DNA of 64,000 bases from Photobacterium kishitanii (GCF_003026355.1 NZ_PYON01000002.1:1-64000), one strand, 5' to 3'; positions 28,714 to 37,264 are shown, numbered from the stretch's first letter. Program-made: numbers and translations. The notes: generated from the letters alone by a model not told the origin.

Positions 28714-29478
28714 ATGATCCCTTTTGAACCTAAACGGCCTTATCAAGAATTAGGATTAGTACTTAGACAAGAGCTAATTGAAAACTCATATAAAGTGGGT
28801 GACAGGTTACCACCCGAACGCGATATTGCTGAACGGCTCAATGTCAGTCGTACAGTCGTTCGTGAAGCGCTTATTATGTTAGAACTTGAAAATTTGGTTG
28901 AAGTAAAAAAAGGATCGGGTGTCTATATCATTAATATCCCCAACCAACCAAATAGCCGTGAAAATGTTATTAGTGACGATGTAGGTCCTTTTGAGATGCT
29001 ACAAGCCAGACAGCTACTAGAAAGCAATATTGCTGAATTTGCAGCAACTCAAGTAACGCCTGGCGATATTGTAAAAATGCGGGCGGCATTAACATTAGAG
29101 CGTAATGAGTTTATTAATGGCACCAAAGAATGTACTGGCGATGAGTTATTTCATATCTGTATTGCTGAAGCAACTCAAAACTCTGTGTTAGTCGATATGC
29201 TAAAACAATCTTGGGCGCGTCGTGAGCAAAGTCCAATGTGGCAAAAATTACATGCGCGCATCATTGACTTAGACTATCGCGAAGAATGGTTAGAAGACCA
29301 TTCACGTATTTTAGCAGCCATGCAACGCAAAGACTCCGTTGAGGCAAAAAATGCAATGTGGCAACACCTTGAAAATGTGAAACTGCGATTATTATCGCTT
29401 TCTGATATTGATGATCCTAATTTTGACGGCTATTTATTTAATTCAAATCCAGTCGTTTCATTAGGAATAGATAATTAA
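28714..29478 (+). CDS. uxuR: GntR/FadR-family regulator of hexuronate genes
   Basis: A 254-residue repressor with an N-terminal winged helix (VGDRLPPERDIAERLNVSRTVVREALIML) and an FCD ligand-binding domain with the helical bundle and metal-ligand residues of the FadR subgroup. It sits between the TRAP binding protein and uxuA, and UxuR-type palindromes occur before dctQ, dctP and this gene. It therefore probably represses the locus until fructuronate or a related intermediate binds. ExuR would be an equally valid name by sequence alone. Confidence 0.88.
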   Translation: MIPFEPKRPYQELGLVLRQELIENSYKVGDRLPPERDIAERLNVSRTVVREALIMLELENLVEVKKGSGVYIINIPNQPNSRENVISDDVGPFEMLQARQLLESNIAEFAATQVTPGDIVKMRAALTLERNEFINGTKECTGDELFHICIAEATQNSVLVDMLKQSWARREQSPMWQKLHARIIDLDYREEWLEDHSRILAAMQRKDSVEAKNAMWQHLENVKLRLLSLSDIDDPNFDGYLFNSNPVVSLGIDN

Positions 29479-29573
29479 CTATTATTAGTTTACATATTTA
29501 AGGCTAATCATCTATTAGCCTTTATTTAAAGTAATTAAATTAATTAATTTTTATTTACCCCATATATAACTTA

Positions 29574-29591
29574 ATTCGAATGATATCGAAT
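29574..29591. promoter_or_regulatory. dyad upstream of uxuA
   Basis: ATTCGA-ATGATA-TCGAAT, a perfect 6-base dyad 33 bases before uxuA. It differs from the UxuR-type operators of the locus; the bound protein is unknown. Confidence 0.4.
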
Positions 29592-29623
29592 AGGTTAAGT
29601 ATATCTGCTAAAAGGTAATTATA

Positions 29624-30808
29624 ATGGAACAAACGTGGCGTTGGTATGGTCCTAATGACCTTGTCTCTCTTGATGATATAAAACAAGCAGGCGCAACAGG
29701 TATTGTTAACGCACTCCATCATATTCCAAATGGTGAAATTTGGACTAAAGATGAAATATTAAAACGAAAGCAACTAATTGAAAACAAAGGACTTACATGG
29801 TCTGTTGTCGAAAGTGTACCTGTCCATGAGGAAATAAAAACCCAAACAGGAAACTTTCAGCACTGGATTGACAATTATAAACAAACACTACGTAATTTAG
29901 CTGAATGTGGCATAGATACAGTATGTTATAACTTTATGCCAATATTAGATTGGACACGAACAGATCTTGAATTTGAAATGCCAGATGGATCTAAAGCACT
30001 ACGATTTGATCAAATTGCATTTGCTGCTTTTGAGCTTCATATATTAAAACGTCCTGACGCTATCAATGATTATAACGTAGAAGAACAAGCTCAAGCATTA
30101 GCGTATTTTGAAAATATGTCAGTAACTGAAATTGATCAGTTAACACGTAATATAATTGCAGGCCTTCCTGGTGCGGAAGAAGGTTATACATTAGCCGCGT
30201 TTCAAGCTCAACTTGATCGTTATGCAGGCATCAATAAGAATAAATTACGCCAGCATATGAAATACTTTTTAACCGAATTAATGCCAGTATGCGAAACAAA
30301 TGGTATTAAGATGGCAGTGCACCCAGACGATCCACCACGACCGATTCTTGGCTTACCGCGTATCGTCTCAACAATCGAAGATATCGATTGGTTGACACAA
30401 GAAGTACCAAGCCAAATGAACGGGATCACTATGTGTACAGGATCTTACGGTGTTCGAGGTGATAATGATTTAGTCAACATGATCAAACAACATGGCGATC
30501 GTATTTATTTTACTCACCTCCGCTCAACACAGCGTGAAAATAACCCAATGAGTTTCCATGAAGCAGCTCATCTTGAAGGCGATGTCGATATGTATAATGT
30601 CGTTATGGCTATTTTAGAAGAAGAGCATCGACGTAAAGAATTAGGAGATAACCGCCTAATTCCAATGCGTCCTGATCATGGACATCAAATGCTTGATGAT
30701 TTAAAAAAGAAAACTAATCCCGGTTATTCGGCAATTGGACGTCTAAAAGGTCTTGCTGAAGTTCGTGGCTTAGAAATGGCACTAAAACGCACATTTTTTA
30801 ATCATTAA
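29624..30808 (+). CDS. uxuA: D-mannonate dehydratase
   Basis: A 394-residue Mn/Fe-dependent dehydratase that converts D-mannonate to 2-keto-3-deoxygluconate, the substrate of KdgK. Seen: [13 protein letters not shown] at the start, the [16 protein letters not shown] segment, [13 protein letters not shown] with metal ligands, [13 protein letters not shown], and RPDHGHQML near the end. Length and motifs are standard. A GC-rich terminator follows 16 bases after the stop. With uxuB, uxaC, kdgK and eda it completes the pathway from glucuronate to pyruvate and triose phosphate. Confidence 0.96.
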   Translation: MEQTWRWYGPNDLVSLDDIKQAGATGIVNALHHIPNGEIWTKDEILKRKQLIENKGLTWSVVESVPVHEEIKTQTGNFQHWIDNYKQTLRNLAECGIDTVCYNFMPILDWTRTDLEFEMPDGSKALRFDQIAFAAFELHILKRPDAINDYNVEEQAQALAYFENMSVTEIDQLTRNIIAGLPGAEEGYTLAAFQAQLDRYAGINKNKLRQHMKYFLTELMPVCETNGIKMAVHPDDPPRPILGLPRIVSTIEDIDWLTQEVPSQMNGITMCTGSYGVRGDNDLVNMIKQHGDRIYFTHLRSTQRENNPMSFHEAAHLEGDVDMYNVVMAILEEEHRRKELGDNRLIPMRPDHGHQMLDDLKKKTNPGYSAIGRLKGLAEVRGLEMALKRTFFNH

Positions 30809-30824
30809 TATCTTTCAATTAATC

Positions 30825-30850
30825 GCGTGCTCCTCTGAGCACGCTTTTTT
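30825..30850 (+). terminator. intrinsic terminator of uxuA
   Basis: An 8-bp stem GCGTGCTC / GAGCACGC with loop CTCT and six T. Confidence 0.93.
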
Positions 30851-31203
30851 ATATAAAAAATATTCCGTAATTTGCCATAACAATAGTCATAAATAGACTA
30901 GGATTTAAATGCACTGCATTCATTCTAAGTCACGTGTGATGACTTTTATTTTCTACAAATAAAACGCAACTAAATTTATATTAAAAACCATCCCTAAAAA
31001 ATAAATACTTTAAAAACAATGTAATAGCTCATTGCTCTTTATTGACGTCTTGAAAATTAAAATTTATTTGCATAAAGTTGACATTAATAAGCATTAAAAC
31101 ATCCATAATGAACACAAATGTTGACAAATATTAACATTAAAGTGTTTATCAATAGGGATGCACTTAGCGTCTACATACCATTTTAATCGCAAGAGGAAGA
31201 TAA
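30851..31203 (+). promoter_or_regulatory. upstream region of the small lipoprotein gene
   Basis: No gene. Two TTGACA hexamers (31078-31083 and about 31121-31126) each start a similar AT-rich stretch with TTAACATTAAAG-like sequence, so either could be the -35 of the following gene; no good -10 at 17 bases was found for them. AGAGGAAG just before ATG 31204 is the ribosome-binding site. Confidence 0.4.
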
Positions 31204-31464
31204 ATGAAAAAGATCTTACTGATAGCCTTAAGTGCTGCAGCAATTATGACTGGATGTAAAACGCTACCAGTACCTGGTACGGCAAATATGTCAAATCCTG
31301 CCGCTGATTATTGTGTACAACACGGTGGTACCCACAAAATCACCACCAATAAAGATGGTAGCCAAGCCGGCGTCTGTGAATTTGATAACGGTAGCCAATG
31401 TGATGCATGGGCATTTAAACGTGGAACATGCACTAAAGAAAATAACGCGCCTATCGTTTACTGA
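31204..31464 (+). CDS. DUF333 family small lipoprotein
   Basis: An 86-residue protein with a lipoprotein signal peptide, lipobox AIMTGC at Cys18, and a DUF333 domain: NPAADYCVQHGGTHKI followed by GVCEFDNGSQCDAWAFKRGTC, with conserved Cys residues. Proteins of this family are sometimes labelled putative hemolysin without good evidence; the function is unknown. It is probably outer-membrane anchored. It is monocistronic, with its own terminator. Confidence 0.85.
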   Translation: MKKILLIALSAAAIMTGCKTLPVPGTANMSNPAADYCVQHGGTHKITTNKDGSQAGVCEFDNGSQCDAWAFKRGTCTKENNAPIVY

Positions 31465-31490
31465 TACTAATCATATCAGCTAAAATACAT

Positions 31491-31540
31491 AACGGGTATA
31501 CGAGGATCCTCCCCCTTTCTTTGTATACCCGTTTCCTATT
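31491..31540. terminator. hairpin after the DUF333 gene
   Basis: An 11-bp stem AACGGGTATAC / GTATACCCGTT with a 21-base loop. The T-run is short, so it may serve both convergent genes only moderately. Confidence 0.6.
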
Positions 31541-31576
31541 CTAGGACTAATTTTCAACATCAATAAAATAAAAATG

Positions 31577-31996
31577 TTATTTAATAATGACTTGATAACT
31601 TACTCTCGCTCTACTGCCAACGTCAAGTTTTCCAAATAACTGCCAAGCAATCGTCCCCTGATAACCTAACTGATTTATACCATCAGACGTAATAACTTGG
31701 CAGCGTAATGCAGATGGCAAATGATGATCATCACAAGTTATTATTGTTGCTAATGCTGTAAACTGAGGAACAGAAGTAGATATATGAATATTTGAAATAA
31801 CACTTTCAGAGCTATTTAGTACATCAATATTATATTCAATCACATCCCCAGGTCTTGCTTCGATCAATGTTGATACTTCACCACCTTGTGTAACATTTTT
31901 CACTGTCTCGGTGAAGGTAATACCAGATGAGTATGAACAATAACTTATTGATATAATTGAAATAAAAAATAAAAACTTACGTATAAAAACTAACAT
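31577..31996 (-). CDS. secreted DUF11-like single-domain protein
   Basis: A 139-residue protein with a signal peptide (FLFFISIISISYCSYSSG) and one DUF11-type beta-sandwich: ARPGDVIEYNIDVLNSSES followed by NIHISTSVP and ending with ARVSYQVIIK. DUF11 repeats usually occur in long surface proteins; here one domain stands alone. It may be a small periplasmic or surface protein, or a leftover of a larger one. No partner gene is adjacent. Confidence 0.72.
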   Translation of the reverse strand: MLVFIRKFLFFISIISISYCSYSSGITFTETVKNVTQGGEVSTLIEARPGDVIEYNIDVLNSSESVISNIHISTSVPQFTALATIITCDDHHLPSALRCQVITSDGINQLGYQGTIAWQLFGKLDVGSRARVSYQVIIK

Positions 31997-32112
31997 AACC
32001 TAGCCTCTATCAATACTGCTTCGTAAATAATAATTTTATTACTTATGATTTTATTGTTTCATTAATTACTCATTGTCTTATTTTTAAGAAATAGGGATAC
32101 ACCTTCAACAAC

Positions 32113-32127
32113 GGAACGATGATCAAG
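32113..32127 (-). promoter_or_regulatory. RctB-type iteron-like site, outlying copy 1
   Basis: GGAACGATGATCAAG is the exact complement of the last origin iteron (TTGATCATCGTTCC at 43618-43631) over 14 bases. It contains a GATC Dam site, like the origin iterons. Confidence 0.6.
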
Positions 32128-32316
32128 TCATATTTTTTTACGGTTAATGTAAGATCAATTACTAGTATAATGATTAATCGGTTATTAAATCATTCAAAAA
32201 AGCTTATTGAGCTAATAAATAACCATTCACCAATCTACGCTATAAATAATAAATCCTTAATAAACAAAGTATTACACTAATGTTGTCTCAATTACCTATC
32301 GATTCAAGCGCTCATC

Positions 32317-32333
32317 CTTGATCATTGTTCCAT
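32317..32333 (+). promoter_or_regulatory. RctB-type iteron-like site, outlying copy 2
   Basis: CTTGATCATTGTTCCAT is identical over all 17 bases to the site at 42935-42951 in the inc region. It faces copy 1 at a distance of about 200 bases. Confidence 0.6.
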
Positions 32334-32481
32334 ACTGGTTTTATATTTAATCTCTACGCTATGCCATTAGTTATTAAACATCGATTAGTTTAAATAATAA
32401 TTAATTTTTTATTACTACTATTAAATCGAAATAAATTCTTTATGCTAATCAAACAATTTAATAACTGATTAGAGATATATC

Positions 32482-32904
32482 TTGAATGAAACCAAACACA
32501 TATGTGATTTTTTAGAAAATAATCACTTACTAACATTATGTACTAGCGCTAATTCAGATTTATGGTGTGCTAGTTGTTATTATTATTTTGATCAAAAAAA
32601 AATGTCTTTATTTATTATGACAAATAAAGATAGCCATCATACTCAACTAATGATAATGAATAAAAATATTGCAGGTACAATTTCACCTCAGCCTAAAAAT
32701 ATAATTGATATTAAAGGTATTCAATTTAAAGGTAAGATTGAGGAACTTACAAATAAAGATGCCGAGATAGCAAATACCATTTATTACAATAAGTTTCCTG
32801 AAGCCAAGTTTATTTCAGCACCAATTTGGGAAATAAAACTAACAATGTTAAAAATGACAGACAACAGCTTAGGGTTTGGGAAAAAGCTTTTTTGGCGCCA
32901 ATAA
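32482..32904 (+). CDS. YhbP/UPF0306-like flavin-binding split-barrel protein
   Basis: A 140-residue protein resembling E. coli YhbP, a member of the pyridoxamine-phosphate-oxidase-like split barrels. Seen: HLLTLCTSANSDLWCASCYYYFD at the start, then LFIMTNKDSHHTQLM and the late KLTMLKMTDNSLGFGKKLFW. The likely start is TTG at 32482 with AGAG about eight bases before it; an ATG four bases later is out of frame, and a stop lies just upstream. Function is unknown; FMN binding is possible. Confidence 0.75.
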   Translation: MNETKHICDFLENNHLLTLCTSANSDLWCASCYYYFDQKKMSLFIMTNKDSHHTQLMIMNKNIAGTISPQPKNIIDIKGIQFKGKIEELTNKDAEIANTIYYNKFPEAKFISAPIWEIKLTMLKMTDNSLGFGKKLFWRQ

Positions 32905-33156
32905 TGCATAAAATAGTAGGCAGAAAAGAACACTTAACAATACATAAGTAAAATGTCAACAGGTGATTTCCCCCCTTTTTTGTTGCCAGAAGCTTAGATA
33001 TAGTTGCACCGTTAATATTTAACCTAATACAGGTAAATATTAATAATTATCTGTTAAGGATAAAATCAATAAATGTTGTTCAAATAACAACTATTATTGG
33101 TTACCTCTTCTACACGTCGTACAGGATTATACTCTCAGGAGTCACGTCTTGTTTTT
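32905..33156 (+). other. intergenic segment, possible small RNA
   Basis: No gene. The segment ends in a strong free-standing terminator about 250 bases after the preceding gene and more than 120 bases before the next. This may be a long 3' UTR or an independent small RNA; I could not define a promoter. Confidence 0.25.
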
Positions 33157-33183
33157 GCCGATCTATATGATCGGCTTTTTTTT
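33157..33183 (+). terminator. free-standing intrinsic terminator
   Basis: A 7-bp stem GCCGATC / GATCGGC with loop TATAT and eight T, a strong rho-independent terminator. Confidence 0.92.
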
Positions 33184-33308
33184 ATTAAATATTTTTTGCT
33201 TATAGAGCGAGCATTACATACTATACATATTTACCCACTGTAATAAACTCATTACAATTGGCAAGAATAATAATTAATAATTAATAAAAGATATAAAGCC
33301 CATAAAAA

Positions 33309-34013
33309 ATGAACAATAATGGAAATCCCCCCTCATTCGAGATATTAAACCAATTACCTGGGTGTTGGGGTTGTAAAGATATAAATTCAGTTTTTGTTTA
33401 TGTTAATGAGGAATATGCGAGGATCATAGGCTTTAATAACCCTCGGGACTGTATTGGTTTAACTGATTTTGATATACCACATTTAAGCGCTGAATATGCA
33501 CATCTCTTTCAGCAACAAGATTTACAAGTAATGACATCTGAAAAGCCTTTACGCATACTTGATATTCATCCATACGCTGATGGCTATTGGCGAGCACATT
33601 TATTCACAAAAACAGCATGGAGAGATGATAAGAGTAAAATTATTGGCACCATCTTTTCAGGTATAGAGTTAAAGCATACATCTTTACTTGAGATAGGACA
33701 TTGGATCTGTCGTAGTGATACAACAAGACAACAAGAAAGAAATAACTTTAATAAACATGTAAATATTTTTCTTAACACTCGAGAATCCGAAGTATTATTT
33801 CTCTTACTTTATGGAAAAAAACCACAATACATATCAAAAACACTACAATTAGCAGTCAAAACTGTTGAGAATTATGTTGTTAGGTTAAGAGAAAAATTTA
33901 ATGCTAATTCAAAAGGTGAGTTGATTGAATTAGCACTTGATGCCGGTTTTGGTTCTCATATTCCAGAAAGTATGTTGAAAACTCAACAATCTATCATTTT
34001 AAAAGAATACTAA
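33309..34013 (+). CDS. PAS-domain LuxR-type transcriptional regulator
   Basis: A 234-residue protein with an N-terminal PAS domain (GCKDINSVFVYVNEEYARIIGF, a typical PAS core, up to about residue 120) and a C-terminal LuxR/GerE helix-turn-helix (LNTRESEVLFLLLYGKKPQYIS then LQLAVKTVENYVVRLREKF). It has no receiver domain, so it is not a classical response regulator; the PAS part may bind a small molecule or cofactor. Targets are unknown and no neighbour suggests them. The ribosome-binding site is weak. The gene is AT-rich. Confidence 0.83.
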   Translation: MNNNGNPPSFEILNQLPGCWGCKDINSVFVYVNEEYARIIGFNNPRDCIGLTDFDIPHLSAEYAHLFQQQDLQVMTSEKPLRILDIHPYADGYWRAHLFTKTAWRDDKSKIIGTIFSGIELKHTSLLEIGHWICRSDTTRQQERNNFNKHVNIFLNTRESEVLFLLLYGKKPQYISKTLQLAVKTVENYVVRLREKFNANSKGELIELALDAGFGSHIPESMLKTQQSIILKEY

Positions 34014-34016
34014 CCG

Positions 34017-34045
34017 GTATGAGCAGAGTAATAATTACTCTGCTC
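34017..34045. terminator. hairpin between the PAS-LuxR gene and pdxH
   Basis: A dyad beginning GAGCAGAGTAAT and ending ATTACTCTGCTC with no or minimal loop, located between two convergent genes. It has a weak T-run, so it is a probable but not certain bidirectional terminator. Confidence 0.6.
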
Positions 34046-34055
34046 ATTCATTTAG

Positions 34056-34694
34056 CTATGGTGCTAAACGCTCAATATCCCAATCATTTTCGTCATTACG
34101 TAAATAAATAAAACGATCATGTAAACGATGTTTACCACCTTGCCAAAATTCAATCGAATCAAACTTCACTCTATACCCCCCCCAGAAACTTGGAAGTGGT
34201 ACTTCACCAGCAGAAAATTTCTGTTTTAATTCAAAAAACTTGCCTTCAAGAGCCTGACGAGCAGAAAGACGAGAACTCTGTTTACTCGCCCAAGCGGCAA
34301 TTTGACTTTCTTTCGGTCTACTTGAAAAATATTTCATTACCTCGAGCGTCGACAATTGCTCAACATGCCCAGTAACATGTACTTGTCGCTCCAATATATG
34401 CCATGGAAAATGTAGACTTATTTTATTATTTATATGCAATTGTTCCGCTTTGCGGCTACTTAAATTAGTGTAAAAAATGAAGCCATCATCGTTGACATCT
34501 TTTAGCAAAACAATGCGCTGGAAAGGTTGACCATCAGCATTTACAGTTGCCACAGTCATTGCTGTCGGATCCGGTAAATTAGCATCAACTGCTTGCTGTA
34601 GCCATTTATTAAATAATTCTAAAGGGTCTTTAGGTAAATCATCGCGTCGCAACCCACCTTTGGTATATTCTCGTCGAATATCAGTCAAATCCAT
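34056..34694 (-). CDS. pdxH: pyridoxamine/pyridoxine 5'-phosphate oxidase
   Basis: A 212-residue FMN enzyme that makes pyridoxal 5'-phosphate from pyridoxine or pyridoxamine phosphate. Seen: [20 protein letters not shown] at the start, [49 protein letters not shown], and the C-terminal [15 protein letters not shown]. All family hallmarks are intact. GTAGGAG lies before the ATG. It converges on the LuxR-type gene; a short inverted GAGCAGAGTAATAATTACTCTGCTC hairpin lies between them. Confidence 0.96.
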   Translation of the reverse strand: MDLTDIRREYTKGGLRRDDLPKDPLELFNKWLQQAVDANLPDPTAMTVATVNADGQPFQRIVLLKDVNDDGFIFYTNLSSRKAEQLHINNKISLHFPWHILERQVHVTGHVEQLSTLEVMKYFSSRPKESQIAAWASKQSSRLSARQALEGKFFELKQKFSAGEVPLPSFWGGYRVKFDSIEFWQGGKHRLHDRFIYLRNDENDWDIERLAP

Positions 34695-34968
34695 CTTTTC
34701 TCTCCTACTACAAAATACTCAATAATTAATTATTAATATCTAGTTCTTATGAATGACTGAATAAAGAGTACTTCCCTACTGCAAGCAGCTAATTGTTGCA
34801 TAAAGAAATAGACACATTTATCGAAAAACAACTTTTGTTGAGAAACAGGCAACTGTACATCTCAGAGTTTTGATAAATTATATCAATCAGATATCTTCAT
34901 ATTCAGCATCTCATTAATCAGCTCTTTACTCATTGAATGCTGCCGTTAACCTTTTTGGTGCTCAAATT

Positions 34969-36912
34969 ATGACACTTTTCAAACGCCAAGTTATTAGTCT
35001 AACTGTGTTAGTTTGCGCTGTTGTTAGCGCAGCAACTGCACAACAACTTTATTCAAGTTATTCAACATTAAAACATCAACATATCCTAGCGTCACAGACA
35101 GATATTAATCGAGCTTTAGTTATACTACCTCAAGCGCTCACAAACCTAAATGTTCCAATGCTGTCAAACACCCAAGAGCAAGAACTATTAGCTATCACAA
35201 ACCAATTATTTTCAAATGCTAATTATAGTCAGATAAACCTGACATCAGCTGACTCTAACCAACTCATTCGTCAAGATAACGTTATACCAACGACACATTC
35301 ACCTGGTTGGTTTCAAGAAATATTTAAAATCCCATCTCATACAGAGCAGCGAATTATTGAATATAAAAACAAAACATTAGGCCAGTTAACCGTCACAGCA
35401 CAACCGATACTTAATTATCAACAGTTATGGCAAATAAGTTATCAAACATTGGCAATCAATATATTAATTACCATCATATCAATTTTTCTCATTTATTTTA
35501 TTTGTCGTAAAAACCTTTCAGCATTAACTCGCCTAACGGCACGAGCTCGAACCATTGCCAATTTAAATCAAGCACCTCTTTCAATACCTAATGAATCAGA
35601 TTTGGCAATTATTGTTCGAGCATTTAATAAAATATGTTATCAATTAGATACAAATTTCAGAAATCAAGCTGATGAGGCAATGAAACTAAGGCAACAGGCC
35701 TATCTTGACACAACATCAGGTTTAGGTAATCGTAGTTTCTTTATGCACCAACTTAGTTCATGGCTAAATGAATCTTACAAAGGAGGATTGGGGCTAATTC
35801 AAACGGATTTAATTAATGAGTGCTATCAAAATGAAGGGTTTAAACAGGGAGATGAATTAGTAAAAACAATAGCCGATCGATTAAATGAAGTACTTACTTT
35901 TAATGATGCGACACTGGCTCGTCTTTCTAAAGATGAATTTGCCATTCTTATTCCAAACATTTCTATAGAAAAACTACAACTTTGTAGTAAATCATTAATT
36001 AATATTTTTAATGATTTAAGTGCAACAACTACCACGATAAATAACAATGCAGCTATTGGTTTAGTCTTTAATGAAAACAAAAGCACACCAAGCCAAATAT
36101 TAACTCAATTAGATAATGCATTAACCCAAGCAAAGATAATGCCTCAAGAAGCTATTTTTATCATAAAAGATATTAATACCCAAATAACGCTCGGTAAACA
36201 ACAATGGAAATCTTTACTTGAAGAAGCAATCAGCCAAGACTTATTTACCTATAAATATCAGCCTGCAACTCTATCAAATGGCACTAATTATCATTATGAA
36301 GTTTTCACCGCAATCAAGAAAAATAGCAACTACTATTCAGCGGGCATGTTTTTAGGTGCGATAGAAGATTTAAAAATAGGAAGTTGGTTTGATCGACATG
36401 TTATTGTTGCGATTATTAATAAATTAAATGCAGATAGAACTAGCGGACCATTTGCAATAAATATCACCAACAGTTGTATCAATGATTCGAGTTTTATCCG
36501 CTGGTTAGATAACTTACTGCAAAAAAACACCCTCTTAAATACTCGGCTATTTTTTGAAATTCAAGAGATAAGTTGTATCAGACATACAGATGCTACTGGT
36601 ATTTTATGCTCAATCATTAGAAAACATCATTTTGGATTTGGCATTGATAACTATGGCCGCAATTTTCAATCATTGACCTATTTAAAAGAACTCCAACCTA
36701 ATTACGTTAAAATAGATTATGTCTATACTCACCAACTAAATGATCAGACAAAATCAACGGTACTATCATCTATCTGTAGAACGGCACATAGCCTTAATAT
36801 AAAAGTTATAGCGACTCGAGTAGAGACAGAAACACAATTAGAAAGACTTTCTGAATTATTTGTAGGCGGCTATCAGGGATTCATTACAGATAAGCAGCGA
36901 CAGACAGCTTAA
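34969..36912 (+). CDS. LapD-like membrane protein with degenerate GGDEF and EAL domains
   Basis: A 647-residue inner-membrane protein. Seen: an N-terminal helix LFKRQVISLTVLVCAVVSAATA, a periplasmic LapD/MoxY_N-type region of about 120 residues, a second helix AINILITIISIFLIYFI, a HAMP-like linker, a GGDEF domain whose signature reads RLSKDEF, and an EAL domain whose signature reads YEVFTAI. Both active sites are therefore degenerate, as in LapD, which senses c-di-GMP and controls a periplasmic protease, or CsrD, which promotes small-RNA decay. I chose ATG 34969; a TTG 12 codons upstream is the alternative. The gene ends in a terminator that overlaps a parS2 site. Confidence 0.8.
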   Translation: MTLFKRQVISLTVLVCAVVSAATAQQLYSSYSTLKHQHILASQTDINRALVILPQALTNLNVPMLSNTQEQELLAITNQLFSNANYSQINLTSADSNQLIRQDNVIPTTHSPGWFQEIFKIPSHTEQRIIEYKNKTLGQLTVTAQPILNYQQLWQISYQTLAINILITIISIFLIYFICRKNLSALTRLTARARTIANLNQAPLSIPNESDLAIIVRAFNKICYQLDTNFRNQADEAMKLRQQAYLDTTSGLGNRSFFMHQLSSWLNESYKGGLGLIQTDLINECYQNEGFKQGDELVKTIADRLNEVLTFNDATLARLSKDEFAILIPNISIEKLQLCSKSLINIFNDLSATTTTINNNAAIGLVFNENKSTPSQILTQLDNALTQAKIMPQEAIFIIKDINTQITLGKQQWKSLLEEAISQDLFTYKYQPATLSNGTNYHYEVFTAIKKNSNYYSAGMFLGAIEDLKIGSWFDRHVIVAIINKLNADRTSGPFAINITNSCINDSSFIRWLDNLLQKNTLLNTRLFFEIQEISCIRHTDATGILCSIIRKHHFGFGIDNYGRNFQSLTYLKELQPNYVKIDYVYTHQLNDQTKSTVLSSICRTAHSLNIKVIATRVETETQLERLSELFVGGYQGFITDKQRQTA

Positions 36913-36915
36913 TAT

Positions 36916-36930
36916 ATTTACAGTGTAAAT
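36916..36930. promoter_or_regulatory. parS2 site 1
   Basis: ATTTACAGTGTAAAT, a full match to the Vibrionaceae chromosome II parS2 consensus NTTTACANTGTAAAN. It lies four bases after the LapD-like stop. Confidence 0.9.
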
Positions 36931-36945
36931 TTAAAACATCCTTAG

Positions 36946-36977
36946 ACTCTATTTACAGTGTAAATAGAGTTTTTTTA
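36946..36977 (+). terminator. intrinsic terminator containing parS2 site 2
   Basis: An 11-bp stem ACTCTATTTAC / GTAAATAGAGT with loop AGT, then a run of T. The stem is a parS2 palindrome (36951-36965) extended by matching bases on both sides, so the same sequence should be a ParB2 site in DNA and a terminator in RNA. Confidence 0.85.
36951..36965. promoter_or_regulatory. parS2 site 2
   Basis: ATTTACAGTGTAAAT, full consensus match, inside the terminator of the LapD-like gene. Confidence 0.9.
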
Positions 36978-36986
36978 TTCCTCCCG

Positions 36987-37001
36987 CTTTACAGTGTAAA
37001 T
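36987..37001. promoter_or_regulatory. parS2 site 3
   Basis: CTTTACAGTGTAAAT, full match to NTTTACANTGTAAAN. Confidence 0.9.
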
Positions 37002-37031
37002 TCAATATCTAACATGCTATCCCTAATTGAG

Positions 37032-37046
37032 ATTTACACTGTAAAT
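37032..37046. promoter_or_regulatory. parS2 site 4
   Basis: ATTTACACTGTAAAT, full consensus match, on the left side of the 13-bp tandem repeat. Confidence 0.9.
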
Positions 37047-37114
37047 AATCATACTGTACACAAATAATAGGCAATAGAATGCATACTATTGCTTCAAAGA
37101 AATCCTTGGCTGCA

Positions 37115-37205
37115 GCTGAGGTGTTTGGCTGAGGTGTTTGGCTGAGGTGTTTGGCTGAGGTGTTTGGCTGAGGTGTTTGGCTGAGGTGTTTGGCTGAGAG
37201 GTTTG
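37115..37205. repeat. 13-bp tandem repeat inside the parS2 cluster
   Basis: Unit GCTGAGGTGTTTG: six perfect copies at 37115-37192 and a seventh, diverged copy (GCTGAGAGGTTTG) at 37193-37205. The unit is not a multiple of three and lies between parS2 sites, so it is non-coding. It is far more GC-rich and skewed than its surroundings. Copy number probably varies between strains. Confidence 0.95.
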
Positions 37206-37209
37206 ATTT

Positions 37210-37224
37210 ATTTACAGTGTAAAT
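37210..37224. promoter_or_regulatory. parS2 site 5
   Basis: ATTTACAGTGTAAAT, full consensus match, starting five bases after the tandem repeat. Confidence 0.9.
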
Positions 37225-37235
37225 CAGATAACTCA

Positions 37236-37250
37236 ATTTACACTGTAAAT
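37236..37250. promoter_or_regulatory. parS2 site 6
   Basis: ATTTACACTGTAAAT, full consensus match, 26 bases from site 5. Confidence 0.9.
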
Positions 37251-37264
37251 ATGATTTAATTTCA

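Larger units (their letters stand above)
31997..32481. other. 485-bp intergenic region carrying RctB-type sites
   Basis: No coding signal. It holds two sequences identical to RctB-type sites of the origin 11 kb away and a third motif shared with the inc region, at 32137-32150 (TTTACGGTTAATGT). The remainder is AT-rich. Confidence 0.55.

Noticed and set aside
37115..37205. CRISPR-like array
   Set aside because: The 13-bp units are directly adjacent without spacers, so it is a simple tandem repeat.
37009..37236. A 75-codon minus-strand frame with a Gln/Pro/Asn repeat
   Set aside because: It arises from reading the 13-bp tandem repeat and runs through several parS2 palindromes; no ribosome-binding site or family.
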